NCBI GenBank assembly: GCA_020431945.1
Contig: JAGQHH010000363.1
Location: 1-23,220 of the forward strand
Length of the DNA: 23,220 nt
Direction: 5' to 3'
Origin: Cyanobacteria bacterium HKST-UBA02
GTDB lineage: Bacteria; Cyanobacteriota; Vampirovibrionia; Obscuribacterales; Obscuribacteraceae
Both the position numbers and the translations under genes were made by a program. Positions 1 through 7,879 of this stretch are shown here, piece after piece. Under the pieces are notes generated by a model. It worked only from the letters and a program-made list of their open reading frames with translations. It searched no databases and was not told the DNA's origin. Position 1 is the first letter of the stretch. Each line of letters opens with the position of its first letter.

Positions 1-171
1 CTCCCGGGTCCGCTCGCCAGTGTCGATCCCCCGGGCAACCAGGAGGCCGGCGATGGTGGCATCGCCGCCGGCGGCGACGAGAACATCTTCCGGGATGCTG
101 TGTTGCTCGGGGAAAATCCAGACCTTGGAGCCTGCGCTTCCCTGTGTGGCCCCACCCATAATCTGCTGCAT
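1..171 (-). CDS. recJ: Single-stranded-DNA-specific exonuclease RecJ, N-terminal fragment
   Basis: This is the first 57 codons of a minus-strand gene that runs off the left edge. The translation begins MQQIMGGATQGS and continues with KVWIFPEQHSIPED and IAGLLVARGIDTGERTRE. The pattern of an early aromatic W, then a helix ending in LLxxRGI followed by a TxE segment, is the usual start of RecJ, the 5'-3' single-strand exonuclease of recombination and repair. The DHH catalytic motifs lie outside the window, so catalytic competence cannot be judged. I chose the ATG at 171-169 because a GGAGG sits 7 nt upstream on the minus strand; a second ATG four codons later (159-157) lacks this. The identification rests on a short conserved N-terminus, so another protein with a similar start is possible. 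Confidence 0.72.
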   Translation of the reverse strand, partial: MQQIMGGATQGSAGSKVWIFPEQHSIPEDVLVAAGGDATIAGLLVARGIDTGERTRE

Positions 172-239
172 CTGGCTGCCTCCACGACAAGACGAGCTGG
201 CGCACGCCCCGGCGAATTGTCCGGACGCGACCACTCGGA

Positions 240-261
240 TAAAGATCGACAACGATCTTTA
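240..261. repeat. Perfect 9-bp inverted repeat upstream of recJ
   Basis: TAAAGATCG and CGATCTTTA flank the tetranucleotide ACAA. The element lies in the 223-bp gap between the S41 protease stop (395) and the recJ start (171), about 70 nt upstream of recJ. It could be a weak terminator for the protease transcript, since the minus-strand copy ends in only three T, or an operator. Nothing else in this gap is recognisable apart from AT-rich patches near 310-380. Confidence 0.5.
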
Positions 262-394
262 AAAGAATACCCCAACTCGCGAAGGTCCGAACCTGTTCCG
301 CCGACCGCCTCCGGAGTCATTTTTATAAGCGATGCAGAAACGATGCCGCACCACTACACCTCCGCTTTATATACAACCGGAGATCATGGGTGCC

Positions 395-2221
395 TCAACT
401 GGAAAAGCCGAGAATTTTTTCTAAGATAGATCTGTACCAGGGCGCTTCCGGATCTGTCTGGGGAATGCGAGCCGCGAGAATATCAATGGCTGCGCGGAGC
501 TGGGCATCGCTGTCAGTACCGAATACCCCGTCGTCCGAGTTGGACACTTTCACGTCGGGCTCGATTCCGTAGCGCTCGCGGTCCGCGTCACCAGGCCAGT
601 GACCTTTAGGGCTGGTGTAGCGCAGGACGGTGACTTTCAACTCACCATCGGGATCCTGTATCTGAGCCTGACCGATACCTTTTCCAAAGGTACGCTCGCC
701 GACAATGGTGGCAGCACTATTGTCTTTCATGGCACCAGTGAAGATCTCGGAAGCCGAGGCACTGCCGTCGTTCACCAGAACCACCACCGGTCTGCCTTTG
801 ACAAGGTCCGGCTGCCGTGGCTGCCTTCCGATTCGGGGGATGGGCGCGCCATCCTCGAGCTCGGATTGTTTGAGACCGCTGCTATCGAGGCTCACATCGA
901 CGCTTTGATAGCGTGGTGCTTCGGGGCTCGAGGGGACACGCTCCCGGATCTTCATCAGTGGGCCTTCATCGATAAAGAGAGAGAGCATCTGAAGCGTTCC
1001 ATCCACACGACCACCCGGGTTCTCTCTCAGATCGATTACAAAAGCCCGGGCGTCGGAATGACGCTCGAGCGCCTTTCTCATCTCGCCGACATCCTGTGGA
1101 TCGGCGAAGTCCACCAGACGGATATAAGCGATTCCTTTCCCCAGATCCCTGTCTACAGTGTCGACAGGTCCTGAGGATAGAGAGCGCGTGATATCTATCT
1201 CTTTCGGCACTCCATGCCTGATGATAGAAAGGGCGACATCCGACCCAGGCTTGCCACGCACAGCCAGAACCACGTCGTTAAGCGGAGTCTCAGTGATGTC
1301 TTTGCCATCGACGTTCTTGATCAGATCTCCCCGACGGAGACCGGCCTTTTCGGCAGGCGACTCGGGAAGGACTCTAGCGACCATCACCGTACCTGTATCG
1401 TCACTGGTGGCTCGAGACAACATCGCTCCGACACTGCCTTCCTCCCCGGCTGGAGGTGGTGCGGAAATTTCACCGGCTCCGCCGGAGCGTCGATAGAAAG
1501 TGAAGCGATCGGCTTTCTCGCCGAGGCTTGCGTTAGCGAAGTCTTCGGGATGACCGGCACGGGCTATATCACAGTTGAATTTCGCATGCATCTCCTTGAG
1601 ATCGCCCATGACCATGGGATCGTAGATACGCTGGGCGACTTCGTCGATAATCATGTCGTATTCGGGAGAAGACGGGCAGTTGACGCTGTCCTTCGGCTTC
1701 AGCAAATCATCGAGCTTTCGAGCCGGAGCTTTCTCGACCCGCCGGCGGAGCAAACGATAGCTCTCCTGCTTTCCGCCTCGTTCCACCTCGAGATCGACCC
1801 AGGTAGCCGCATCCCCCGAAAGATGCCGGGCTACCTCGGCAACCGGCATACCGGTGACATCCTTGCCATTCACTCGAAGGATCCGGTCGCCTGGCTCGAG
1901 ACCGGCATCCCGGGCAGGTGAACCGGGAGCGACTTTCTGAATGCGAGTGGGTAGCGGGTCCGCCTTGCCCCAGGCGGACGGATCCTTCATCAGATAAACA
2001 CCGGTAGCAAATGGAGAGGACCCATCACCGTCGAAAATGACTTTGCCAGGATCGACGACTTCGATATGGGGAAGCAGATCCCCGAGACCGAAAGCGGCTC
2101 CTGAAGCGCGCTCCATCTTGTAGTCAGGATACGGACCAGAATCCGCCAGGAGTTTTTCGTTGACAGCGCGCTCGAGCCTTCCGCCCGGGAAGGCGAGCTC
2201 CGCTCCAGGAGAATAGGTCAT
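395..2221 (-). CDS. S41 family carboxy-terminal processing protease with two PDZ domains
   Basis: The 608-residue protein has an N-terminal PDZ domain at about residues 70-160, a CtpA-like helical linker at about 185-245, a second PDZ at about 263-346 and the S41 protease core from about 360 to 560. The catalytic serine is the middle Ser of SASASE (about residue 489) and the lysine is in FGKG (about 514). Their 25-residue spacing matches the Ser/Lys dyad of E. coli Prc/Tsp. Family members cut proteins near the C terminus, often in the periplasm or thylakoid lumen. The extra N-terminal PDZ is less usual. The ATG at 2221 has GGAG 5-6 nt upstream and an in-frame stop lies just behind it, so there is no room for a signal peptide; how it would be exported is unclear. 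A small membrane-anchor gene lies 68 nt upstream on the same strand and may be co-transcribed. Confidence 0.9.
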   Translation of the reverse strand: MTYSPGAELAFPGGRLERAVNEKLLADSGPYPDYKMERASGAAFGLGDLLPHIEVVDPGKVIFDGDGSSPFATGVYLMKDPSAWGKADPLPTRIQKVAPGSPARDAGLEPGDRILRVNGKDVTGMPVAEVARHLSGDAATWVDLEVERGGKQESYRLLRRRVEKAPARKLDDLLKPKDSVNCPSSPEYDMIIDEVAQRIYDPMVMGDLKEMHAKFNCDIARAGHPEDFANASLGEKADRFTFYRRSGGAGEISAPPPAGEEGSVGAMLSRATSDDTGTVMVARVLPESPAEKAGLRRGDLIKNVDGKDITETPLNDVVLAVRGKPGSDVALSIIRHGVPKEIDITRSLSSGPVDTVDRDLGKGIAYIRLVDFADPQDVGEMRKALERHSDARAFVIDLRENPGGRVDGTLQMLSLFIDEGPLMKIRERVPSSPEAPRYQSVDVSLDSSGLKQSELEDGAPIPRIGRQPRQPDLVKGRPVVVLVNDGSASASEIFTGAMKDNSAATIVGERTFGKGIGQAQIQDPDGELKVTVLRYTSPKGHWPGDADRERYGIEPDVKVSNSDDGVFGTDSDAQLRAAIDILAARIPQTDPEAPWYRSILEKILGFSS

Positions 2222-2289
2222 GCCCGCTCCGCCAGTAAGCCGTGGTTACAGTAACAAAATCTATGCGAAAAACAGGATTGCTGGACAGC

Positions 2290-2595
2290 TCAATTCAAAT
2301 CCGGATCGATTATCTCGAAAACTTTCCTGGGCTTGGCTTTTTCAGGCCAGTGGCTCAAATCGTATTCGATGATCGTCGTGATCACGGGTGGCTTCGGCCA
2401 GGGAAGCGCCCAGCCCATGATCCACATGACAGGAAGAAGCACTACATGTACCGAAACAGCCACGAGAATGCACTGGACGAGAGGCACCTGGTCGAGAGCC
2501 CAGGCCCGGACGATCTGACGGGAAATTAGCGGCTCATGCGCAATGACCGGACTTTCGTCCGTCGTTCCACTTTGATCACGGGCGGATGTTTTCAA
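2290..2595 (-). CDS. Small single-pass membrane protein, TonB-like N-terminus
   Basis: The 101-residue product has a polar N-terminus of about 37 residues and one membrane segment at about 38-62 (CILVAVSVHVVLLPVMW). A proline-rich stretch (WPKPP) and a short tail ending IIDPDLN follow. One N-in helix followed by a PP-containing periplasmic start resembles the anchor region of TonB-family proteins, but the C-terminal receptor-binding domain is absent. It starts with TTG at 2595-2593 and has only a weak ribosome binding site, so the true start may differ. It lies 68 nt upstream of the S41 protease on the same strand, in a different frame, so it is not a frameshifted piece of that gene. It is divergent from the plus-strand operon at 2659. 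The function is unknown. Confidence 0.6.
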   Translation of the reverse strand: MKTSARDQSGTTDESPVIAHEPLISRQIVRAWALDQVPLVQCILVAVSVHVVLLPVMWIMGWALPWPKPPVITTIIEYDLSHWPEKAKPRKVFEIIDPDLN

Positions 2596-2658
2596 GTACT
2601 CTGTACCCTTAGCTGGTGGTAGTATTGAGCCTACCTAAAGCATACACGTTCTATACTG

Positions 2659-3387
2659 ATGGGCCTTATGTCTTCGAAAAGATCGAACAAATTGCTGGCG
2701 GTCCTATTGTGCATGTCCATGGCACCGGCCGCCTTTGGCGAAGATGAGATCTGCGGGCCTCCCAATCTCCTCAAGACCATGAAAACTCCTTTCTCGGGTC
2801 AAGCCCCCGAGCCGCAGAGCGATGCCGGCAACGGGCTAGCCAGTATCACGCTGAATCCCACCCTGAGCCCCATCTCGATAGGCACCGGCAAGGGGAGGAA
2901 GCTCAGCCTGACAAGCAAGCTGGTTCCCCCGAGACTCTATCTCCCGGAGCGTATGCTCCTGGGTCAGCCTGCCAAGTTCACCATCAAAGGACCTCCCGGG
3001 GACAAAGTAGCCATGGCCATGGCCGACAGCGATAGCGGCGCCAGAGACATAGGCGGTCACAAGATTCGTCTGGGCGCCGATCGCAAACTCGTTGCCGTAG
3101 GTGAGATCCCGCAGTCAGGCGTATTCGAGTTTTATATCGGCACCCCCATAGAAGGCGACCTGATCGGTCAATATCTCTATTTCGAGGCAGCTGTCTGGAA
3201 GAAAGACGACGTGGACGAGGCCCAGTTCGCCCAGACTGTCGCCGTCACCGGGCCGGAAGGACCGGCAAACGGAGTGATGGTGGCACCACACACCGTTGCC
3301 AAACGCGGTGTCAAGTTCGTCCCCGATTCAGCGGTACCCCTGACCCAGAGACAGAATACTCAGAGCCTCAGCTCCGGACAACCATAG
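2659..3387 (+). CDS. Exported protein of unknown function, first gene of a protease operon
   Basis: The predicted 242-residue protein begins with a Sec-type signal: a basic KRSNK stretch, then LLAVLLCMSMAPA, with likely cleavage after AFG. The mature part carries a predicted beta-rich region with LYLPERMLLGQPAKFTI near residues 90-110 and no catalytic motif that I recognise. Two in-frame starts exist, ATG at 2659 and ATG at 2668; neither has a strong Shine-Dalgarno sequence. A TATACT hexamer at 2652-2657 resembles a -10 box, which would favour the 2668 start on a nearly leaderless mRNA, but no good -35 box is visible. Its TAG stop shares one base with the GTG start of the next gene, indicating translational coupling. 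Confidence 0.75.
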   Translation: MGLMSSKRSNKLLAVLLCMSMAPAAFGEDEICGPPNLLKTMKTPFSGQAPEPQSDAGNGLASITLNPTLSPISIGTGKGRKLSLTSKLVPPRLYLPERMLLGQPAKFTIKGPPGDKVAMAMADSDSGARDIGGHKIRLGADRKLVAVGEIPQSGVFEFYIGTPIEGDLIGQYLYFEAAVWKKDDVDEAQFAQTVAVTGPEGPANGVMVAPHTVAKRGVKFVPDSAVPLTQRQNTQSLSSGQP

Positions 3388-4907
3388 TGACTCAAACAAC
3401 AAACACAGCCCTGATAATTCCCCTGGACGACAGGCCGGTCACTTATGTTTTTCCGGCGATGATCGCCGAGACCGCCGGTATCGAAGTGGTCTCGCCTCCC
3501 CGCTCCCTCATGGGCTCGATCTTTCATCCGGCACAGATGGACTCTCTCTTCGCCTGGATCACCTCTACCCTGGAAAAAGTCAGACCACAAGTCATGATGG
3601 TCGGTCTCGACAGCCTGCTCTATGGTGGACTGATCACGTCCAGACGCTGCGATGACAGCATGAAAGCAATAAGCAAACGGCTTGCCAACCTGAAGAAATG
3701 GAAAGGTCCCGGGGGCAGCACCAAGATTTACGCCCAGACCAGCATCATGCGGATCTCGGACAACTATGACAACAGCGAAGAGAAAACTTACTGGGCGCGG
3801 TATGGCAGGGAGCTCTTCGCCTGGTCCACAGTGATGTACAGAATGTCCAAAGGGATAAAGGTCAATCCAGGAATTCTCGAATCTTACGAAACACGCATTC
3901 CCCAGGAGATTCGCGACGACTACCTGGACACACGCTTTCGCAATTTCCAGATCAACCAGGAAGTCCTCGACCTGGTAGGAGCCGGGGTGATCGACCGGCT
4001 GGTCCTCAGTATCGACGATTCCGGCGCCCAGGGTCTCAATGTCCTGGAGAAAGAGAAACTGGTGGCCAAGGCCAATTCGATGGGTCTGGGAGACAGAGTC
4101 TTCTGTTATCCCGGAGCCGATGAGGTGCTCTGCAGCCTGTTTGCTGCCTGGCTCGTCCGCATGCTCAACGAGCTCGGTCTCAAATTGAGAGCCCAGGTCT
4201 CCTACAGTCCTGGCAGCGGCGTCAACTGCCCGAGCCGCTACGAAGGTCAGACTATCGGCGAGACCATCTCGGCCCAGCTCGAAGCAATCGGCATCCAGCA
4301 GGTGGAAAGCCTGCAAACAGGCAATAATCCCAACAATATAGACATAGCCGTGCTCGTTCACGGGGGCGATGTTCAGGGAGACCATATCCTTCTGCCCGGT
4401 ACTCCGGACCTCCGACAGCTCGAGACCGGAGCCCAGGTGGAGCAGACTCTCAAGCTCCTTTCGGAGTCCACTACCCCGGTCATACTCTGCGATGTTGCTT
4501 ACGCCAATGGTGCCGATCCGTTCCTGGTGGAAGAGCTCCTCAATCGCCCGGACCTGATGAGCAGGATAATTTCTTATGCCGGCTGGAACACCACCGGCAA
4601 TACGGTGGGCTCCGCCCTGGCGACCGGAGTCAGCCGTCTTTACTCAGTGCGCACCAATGGGCGGTCGGAGCATACCGACAGGGCTTTCCAGAAATGTCTT
4701 TTCACACGCCTGGCCGATGACTGGGCATACCAGTCCCTGGTACGCAGCCAGCTCGATTCGGACGCTTCCATAGACAAGCTCGCCCAGCTGATCAGTCCTT
4801 TTCTCGGACGGATCGGGCAGTCAATGCGTTTCGAGCCTGGTAATCTGAGGGTAAGCTTCCCATGGAAGAGAACCTTCGAGTTCGAGGTCTGTTTCGAAGA
4901 CAGATGA
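3387..4907 (+). CDS. DUF4127 family protein
   Basis: The 506-residue protein opens with LIIPLDDRPVTYVFP and continues with VVSPPRSLMG and VGLDSLLYGGLITSR, the N-terminal hallmarks of the DUF4127 family. No biochemical function is established for this family as far as I know. The conserved LDDRP and the acidic/histidine-bearing segments could form a binding or catalytic site, but that is speculation. No signal peptide or membrane segment is visible, so it appears cytoplasmic, unlike the three other products of this unit. It starts at GTG 3387, overlapping the previous stop by one base. It ends in a TGA that overlaps the next ATG as ATGA, so the unit is very likely translated as a coupled operon. 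Confidence 0.88.
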   Translation: MTQTTNTALIIPLDDRPVTYVFPAMIAETAGIEVVSPPRSLMGSIFHPAQMDSLFAWITSTLEKVRPQVMMVGLDSLLYGGLITSRRCDDSMKAISKRLANLKKWKGPGGSTKIYAQTSIMRISDNYDNSEEKTYWARYGRELFAWSTVMYRMSKGIKVNPGILESYETRIPQEIRDDYLDTRFRNFQINQEVLDLVGAGVIDRLVLSIDDSGAQGLNVLEKEKLVAKANSMGLGDRVFCYPGADEVLCSLFAAWLVRMLNELGLKLRAQVSYSPGSGVNCPSRYEGQTIGETISAQLEAIGIQQVESLQTGNNPNNIDIAVLVHGGDVQGDHILLPGTPDLRQLETGAQVEQTLKLLSESTTPVILCDVAYANGADPFLVEELLNRPDLMSRIISYAGWNTTGNTVGSALATGVSRLYSVRTNGRSEHTDRAFQKCLFTRLADDWAYQSLVRSQLDSDASIDKLAQLISPFLGRIGQSMRFEPGNLRVSFPWKRTFEFEVCFEDR

Positions 4908-6040
4908 GTGCCCTGCCAGACCTGTGGAATCCCTGCCGACTCATCGCCGCGGCGATGAGCGCCGCACTGCTGGTGGTTGCGATTCTTCCCGGAGAGGTCA
5001 GGGCGCAACAACCGCTTTCCTGGGAAGATCTCGATCGCCAGCTCAAACCCAGAATCTACCATCTCAACGCAGCCATCAAGCTTCGCCTGAAAGACGGCAG
5101 ATATGCCATGTTTTACAACGTCACCAAGAAAGAGAAGTTCCCGATTTTCGCCACCATCGACAGAGACTTCGGCTATCGTGTCATGAGCTTCGGCTCGGCA
5201 TTTCCGGTCAAGACGAACAAGCCGGGAACCACTTATTTCCTCACTTCGCAGCATGTCACGAACAGACCCAATACCATCGTGGTGGAGTTCGAGCGCTTCT
5301 ATGCAGCCATGCGTCTCTACGCCGAGCAAACCGCCGGTGGCGGCACCCCCGAGAGCCGCTACGATCAGCTTCAGAAGATCGTCACCTTGCCCTATATCAA
5401 TAAGAACATGAGCTCCCACGAGCTGGCCTCTTACGAGCACACCACCGAAGCCATCTGGGATTGCTACCAGACTTATCTCTCTACCAGGGTCGATCCCAAC
5501 CGAAGCACATTCAAGAAATATCTGGCTCTCACCGGTGCCACCCCCGAGATCGGCTATTTCCTGCATTCTCCGGGTCCCGTGGACAAGCCGCCCCTGTCAG
5601 CGCGCATATACAAGGCATCCACCGAGCCGCGCCATTTCGACATCACCATCCTCACTGCCAAGACCCCGCCCATATCGCCGATCGAGCTCGATAGCGCCGA
5701 GCCCGCCGAGGGGCAGGAAGTGCAGGTTATTGGCTATCCGGAAGCATCGGATCAGATCGATGCGGACGCAGACCAGTATTATGCGCCGACTTTCAATAGC
5801 GGTCGCATAAGCCGGGTCACCCCCAGGATGCTGCAAGTCGACGCACCGGTCACGGTGGGAAGCAGCGGCGGACCGGTGGTCAACAAGTTCGGCAGGGTAA
5901 TCGGGATGGTCACCGTGCGTGCCGTCTCCAGCCGAAACGGCGCCGAGCTGCCCAATTTCGCCGGAGCCATCACCGCGCGAACGATCATGACTTTCGCCCC
6001 CGAATTGTTCTCGGCTCCGAAAAGCGCTTCCGGACTCTAA
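4904..6040 (+). CDS. Exported trypsin-like serine protease (S1/DegP-type fold)
   Basis: The 378-residue product begins at the ATG that overlaps the DUF4127 stop (ATGA). The frame is open 14 codons further upstream, but the coupled start places a signal peptide at the N-terminus (LIAAAMSAALLVVAILPG, cleavage after VRA). The catalytic triad is readable as His117 in TSQHV, Asp246 in HFDITIL and Ser321 in VGSSGGPVV. The Asp-to-Ser distance of 75 residues equals that of DegP (Asp135 to Ser210). The His-to-Asp distance is 129 residues instead of about 30, so there is a long insertion, mostly predicted helical, at about 125-235. No PDZ domain follows the protease domain. It probably acts in the periplasm or outside the cell. 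The substrate is unknown. Confidence 0.85.
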   Translation: MSALPDLWNPCRLIAAAMSAALLVVAILPGEVRAQQPLSWEDLDRQLKPRIYHLNAAIKLRLKDGRYAMFYNVTKKEKFPIFATIDRDFGYRVMSFGSAFPVKTNKPGTTYFLTSQHVTNRPNTIVVEFERFYAAMRLYAEQTAGGGTPESRYDQLQKIVTLPYINKNMSSHELASYEHTTEAIWDCYQTYLSTRVDPNRSTFKKYLALTGATPEIGYFLHSPGPVDKPPLSARIYKASTEPRHFDITILTAKTPPISPIELDSAEPAEGQEVQVIGYPEASDQIDADADQYYAPTFNSGRISRVTPRMLQVDAPVTVGSSGGPVVNKFGRVIGMVTVRAVSSRNGAELPNFAGAITARTIMTFAPELFSAPKSASGL

Positions 6041-6041
6041 C

Positions 6042-7022
6042 ATGTCCATGCGCTTTCTGACAGCCTTTCTGCTGGTTCTTGCTTTGACCATTATGATCCT
6101 TCTTCCCGGCCCGGGCCAGGGAGCCCCCGGGCAGAGCAAGGGAGCCGAGCTGATCAAAAAGGGTCAGTATGCCGAAGCCGTCGATTTCTATCTCAAAGAA
6201 AGAGACAGGAGCCCTGGCGATGCGCAGGCGAATTATTATCTCGGTCTATCCTATATATACGCAGGCAAGCCGGAAGAATCAGAGGATCCCTTGAGCCGGG
6301 TGGTAGTCGGCTCCACCGGTGGTGCTACGGCTCATGGCGCCGCCAGCCTGCTCTACCGATATCGCAGGATCCGCCCCTATTCGTGCGTACAAGATTCCCT
6401 GAGACCTCCCGGTCTGATCCGCTGGAACCGCAAGACCATGCCGCTCCAGATCTATGTCTCGGACGGGCGAATGCTTCCCGGCGTCTTCGACGATCTGGAG
6501 CTCTCTCCGGGCGAGCATGTGCAGGTCGGCAAATGGTCGCGCAATCCTTCTTTCATGGCTCGGCTCGCAGTGTCGCCTCTCTATAAGCCCATTCACCGGC
6601 AGACAGTCATGTCCGGTTATCGCGCCTGGGACTGGGCAAAAAGCGAAGACCTGATCGACTATGCCTTCACGGGCGATCCTACGAAAGCCGATCTTCTGGT
6701 GTTCTGGTGCAACAAGCTACGGCGCTACGATGGTGTCACCTACCATCCGCCCCTTCCCAAAGGCAAGAACTATCCGACAGTGATGTTCATCAATCTGCGC
6801 AAATCCCAGGGACCGACAGCCGCCAGCTATCAGGACATCATCCGCGAAGTGGCTGCCCACGAGATGGGCCATGTGCTCGGTCTGCTCCACAGCCCCAACA
6901 AAGAGGACCTGATGTATCCGGAGGGAAAAGGCAAACTCGCCATATCGTCCGGTGACCGGACCACTCTGCGGGCTCTCTATCACATGCCGGCGGACGTTCT
7001 TCTCGCGCCGGTGCCCAGATGA
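6042..7022 (+). CDS. Exported TPR-containing matrixin-like zinc metalloprotease
   Basis: The 326-residue protein starts with a signal peptide (FLTAFLLVLALTIMILLPG, cleavage near GQG-AP). A TPR-like helical pair follows at about residues 33-80 (KGQYAEAVDFYLKE, NYYLGLSYIYAGKPEES). The C-terminal half carries the extended metzincin zinc motif AAHEMGHVLGLLH, with His273, Glu274, His277 and His283, and a downstream Met-turn LMYP (Met291). This places it in the M10 matrixin-like metalloproteases. ATG 6042 lies one nucleotide after the preceding TAA; a second ATG at 6048 is also possible. It is the last gene of the four-gene unit. The next gene is on the opposite strand 19 bp away, and no obvious hairpin terminator lies between. 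Confidence 0.87.
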   Translation: MSMRFLTAFLLVLALTIMILLPGPGQGAPGQSKGAELIKKGQYAEAVDFYLKERDRSPGDAQANYYLGLSYIYAGKPEESEDPLSRVVVGSTGGATAHGAASLLYRYRRIRPYSCVQDSLRPPGLIRWNRKTMPLQIYVSDGRMLPGVFDDLELSPGEHVQVGKWSRNPSFMARLAVSPLYKPIHRQTVMSGYRAWDWAKSEDLIDYAFTGDPTKADLLVFWCNKLRRYDGVTYHPPLPKGKNYPTVMFINLRKSQGPTAASYQDIIREVAAHEMGHVLGLLHSPNKEDLMYPEGKGKLAISSGDRTTLRALYHMPADVLLAPVPR

Positions 7023-7041
7023 AAATGTTACCGGGCAGGGG

Positions 7042-7824
7042 CTAATGCTGTTTGCGGTGCTTGCGAGGAGGCAGAGGCTCGGAAAAGAGACTGCCCGACT
7101 GCGAATCACCGCTATCGAGAAGCAGGGCCATCTCGTCCTTGACTCTCCGGAAGCCTTTCAAAGGATCGAAAAGGCTGGCGTTCACTTTCTTCTTGCTTGC
7201 TCCCAGAGTATCGAGAACCAGAGCAGCATGTCCTGACTTTTCGAAGAGCTTGGCTCTCAGAGGAGTGCCTCCTTTCTCGATAGGTATCTGCACCATCTTG
7301 CCAATCACTTCTGAAAATTGAGGCGGCGCCGTTATGCCGCTGGCCAGCCAAATGTCACCGTACTTAGAACCAGTCGGCAGACTGATGGTCACCCCGTAAG
7401 ACTTGCAACCGGCGATATCCAGGGACTGACCGGTCTTTTTCACTTTCATGCCCTTGTACTTATCAAGGCGCTCGCCGTTTTTTCCCCTGGCCACCGGCAT
7501 GAAAAATCCGCGCTCTTTCCACTGATCGTAAGTGAAACTGCAGAAAGCCTTTGATTCCATATTGTAGAGATAAGCATCCCACTGCGGCGCTTTGAATACC
7601 CAGACAATCCCCATCTTCTCGGCATTGAGCCGTACTCCGCTCGGGCACATCAGGCAGCGGATCGGGCCGATAAGCTCGCTTGTCTGCAAAAGCTCCCAGA
7701 CCTCGATTTTACTCGCCGGTGCCGGCTTTGCCGCCACCAGTACATCAGCCAGCGCCGGTGCCGTCATGCCCCAGGCGATAAAAAGAGCCGGCAGCACGCG
7801 CAGGAATGAGAGACAGGCTTTCAT
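7042..7824 (-). CDS. Exported protein of unknown function
   Basis: From ATG 7824 the product is 260 residues. It begins with a clear signal peptide (MKACLSFLRVLPALFIAWG, cleavage after ALA at about residue 26). The frame is open to a GTG at 7839 that would add five residues; I prefer the ATG because the signal peptide begins there, although neither start has a good ribosome binding site. The mature part contains a CLMC motif near residue 58, a predicted beta-rich central part (MGIVWVFKAPQWDAYLYN) and a basic tail (PPRKHRKQH). The layout is loosely like LolA-fold or DUF4412 proteins, but I cannot assign a family. It stands alone, convergent with the metalloprotease gene and divergent from the peptide-transporter genes. 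Confidence 0.78.
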   Translation of the reverse strand: MKACLSFLRVLPALFIAWGMTAPALADVLVAAKPAPASKIEVWELLQTSELIGPIRCLMCPSGVRLNAEKMGIVWVFKAPQWDAYLYNMESKAFCSFTYDQWKERGFFMPVARGKNGERLDKYKGMKVKKTGQSLDIAGCKSYGVTISLPTGSKYGDIWLASGITAPPQFSEVIGKMVQIPIEKGGTPLRAKLFEKSGHAALVLDTLGASKKKVNASLFDPLKGFRRVKDEMALLLDSGDSQSGSLFSEPLPPRKHRKQH

Positions 7825-7879
7825 TAGAGAAGAGGTCACTGATTTATGATAGCACCTGAATACACCGAGTTCCTGTAGA

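Noticed and set aside
3360..4385. A 341-codon minus-strand frame opposite the DUF4127 gene.
   Set aside because: Shadow frame; the plus-strand DUF4127 assignment is secure and coupled to its neighbours.
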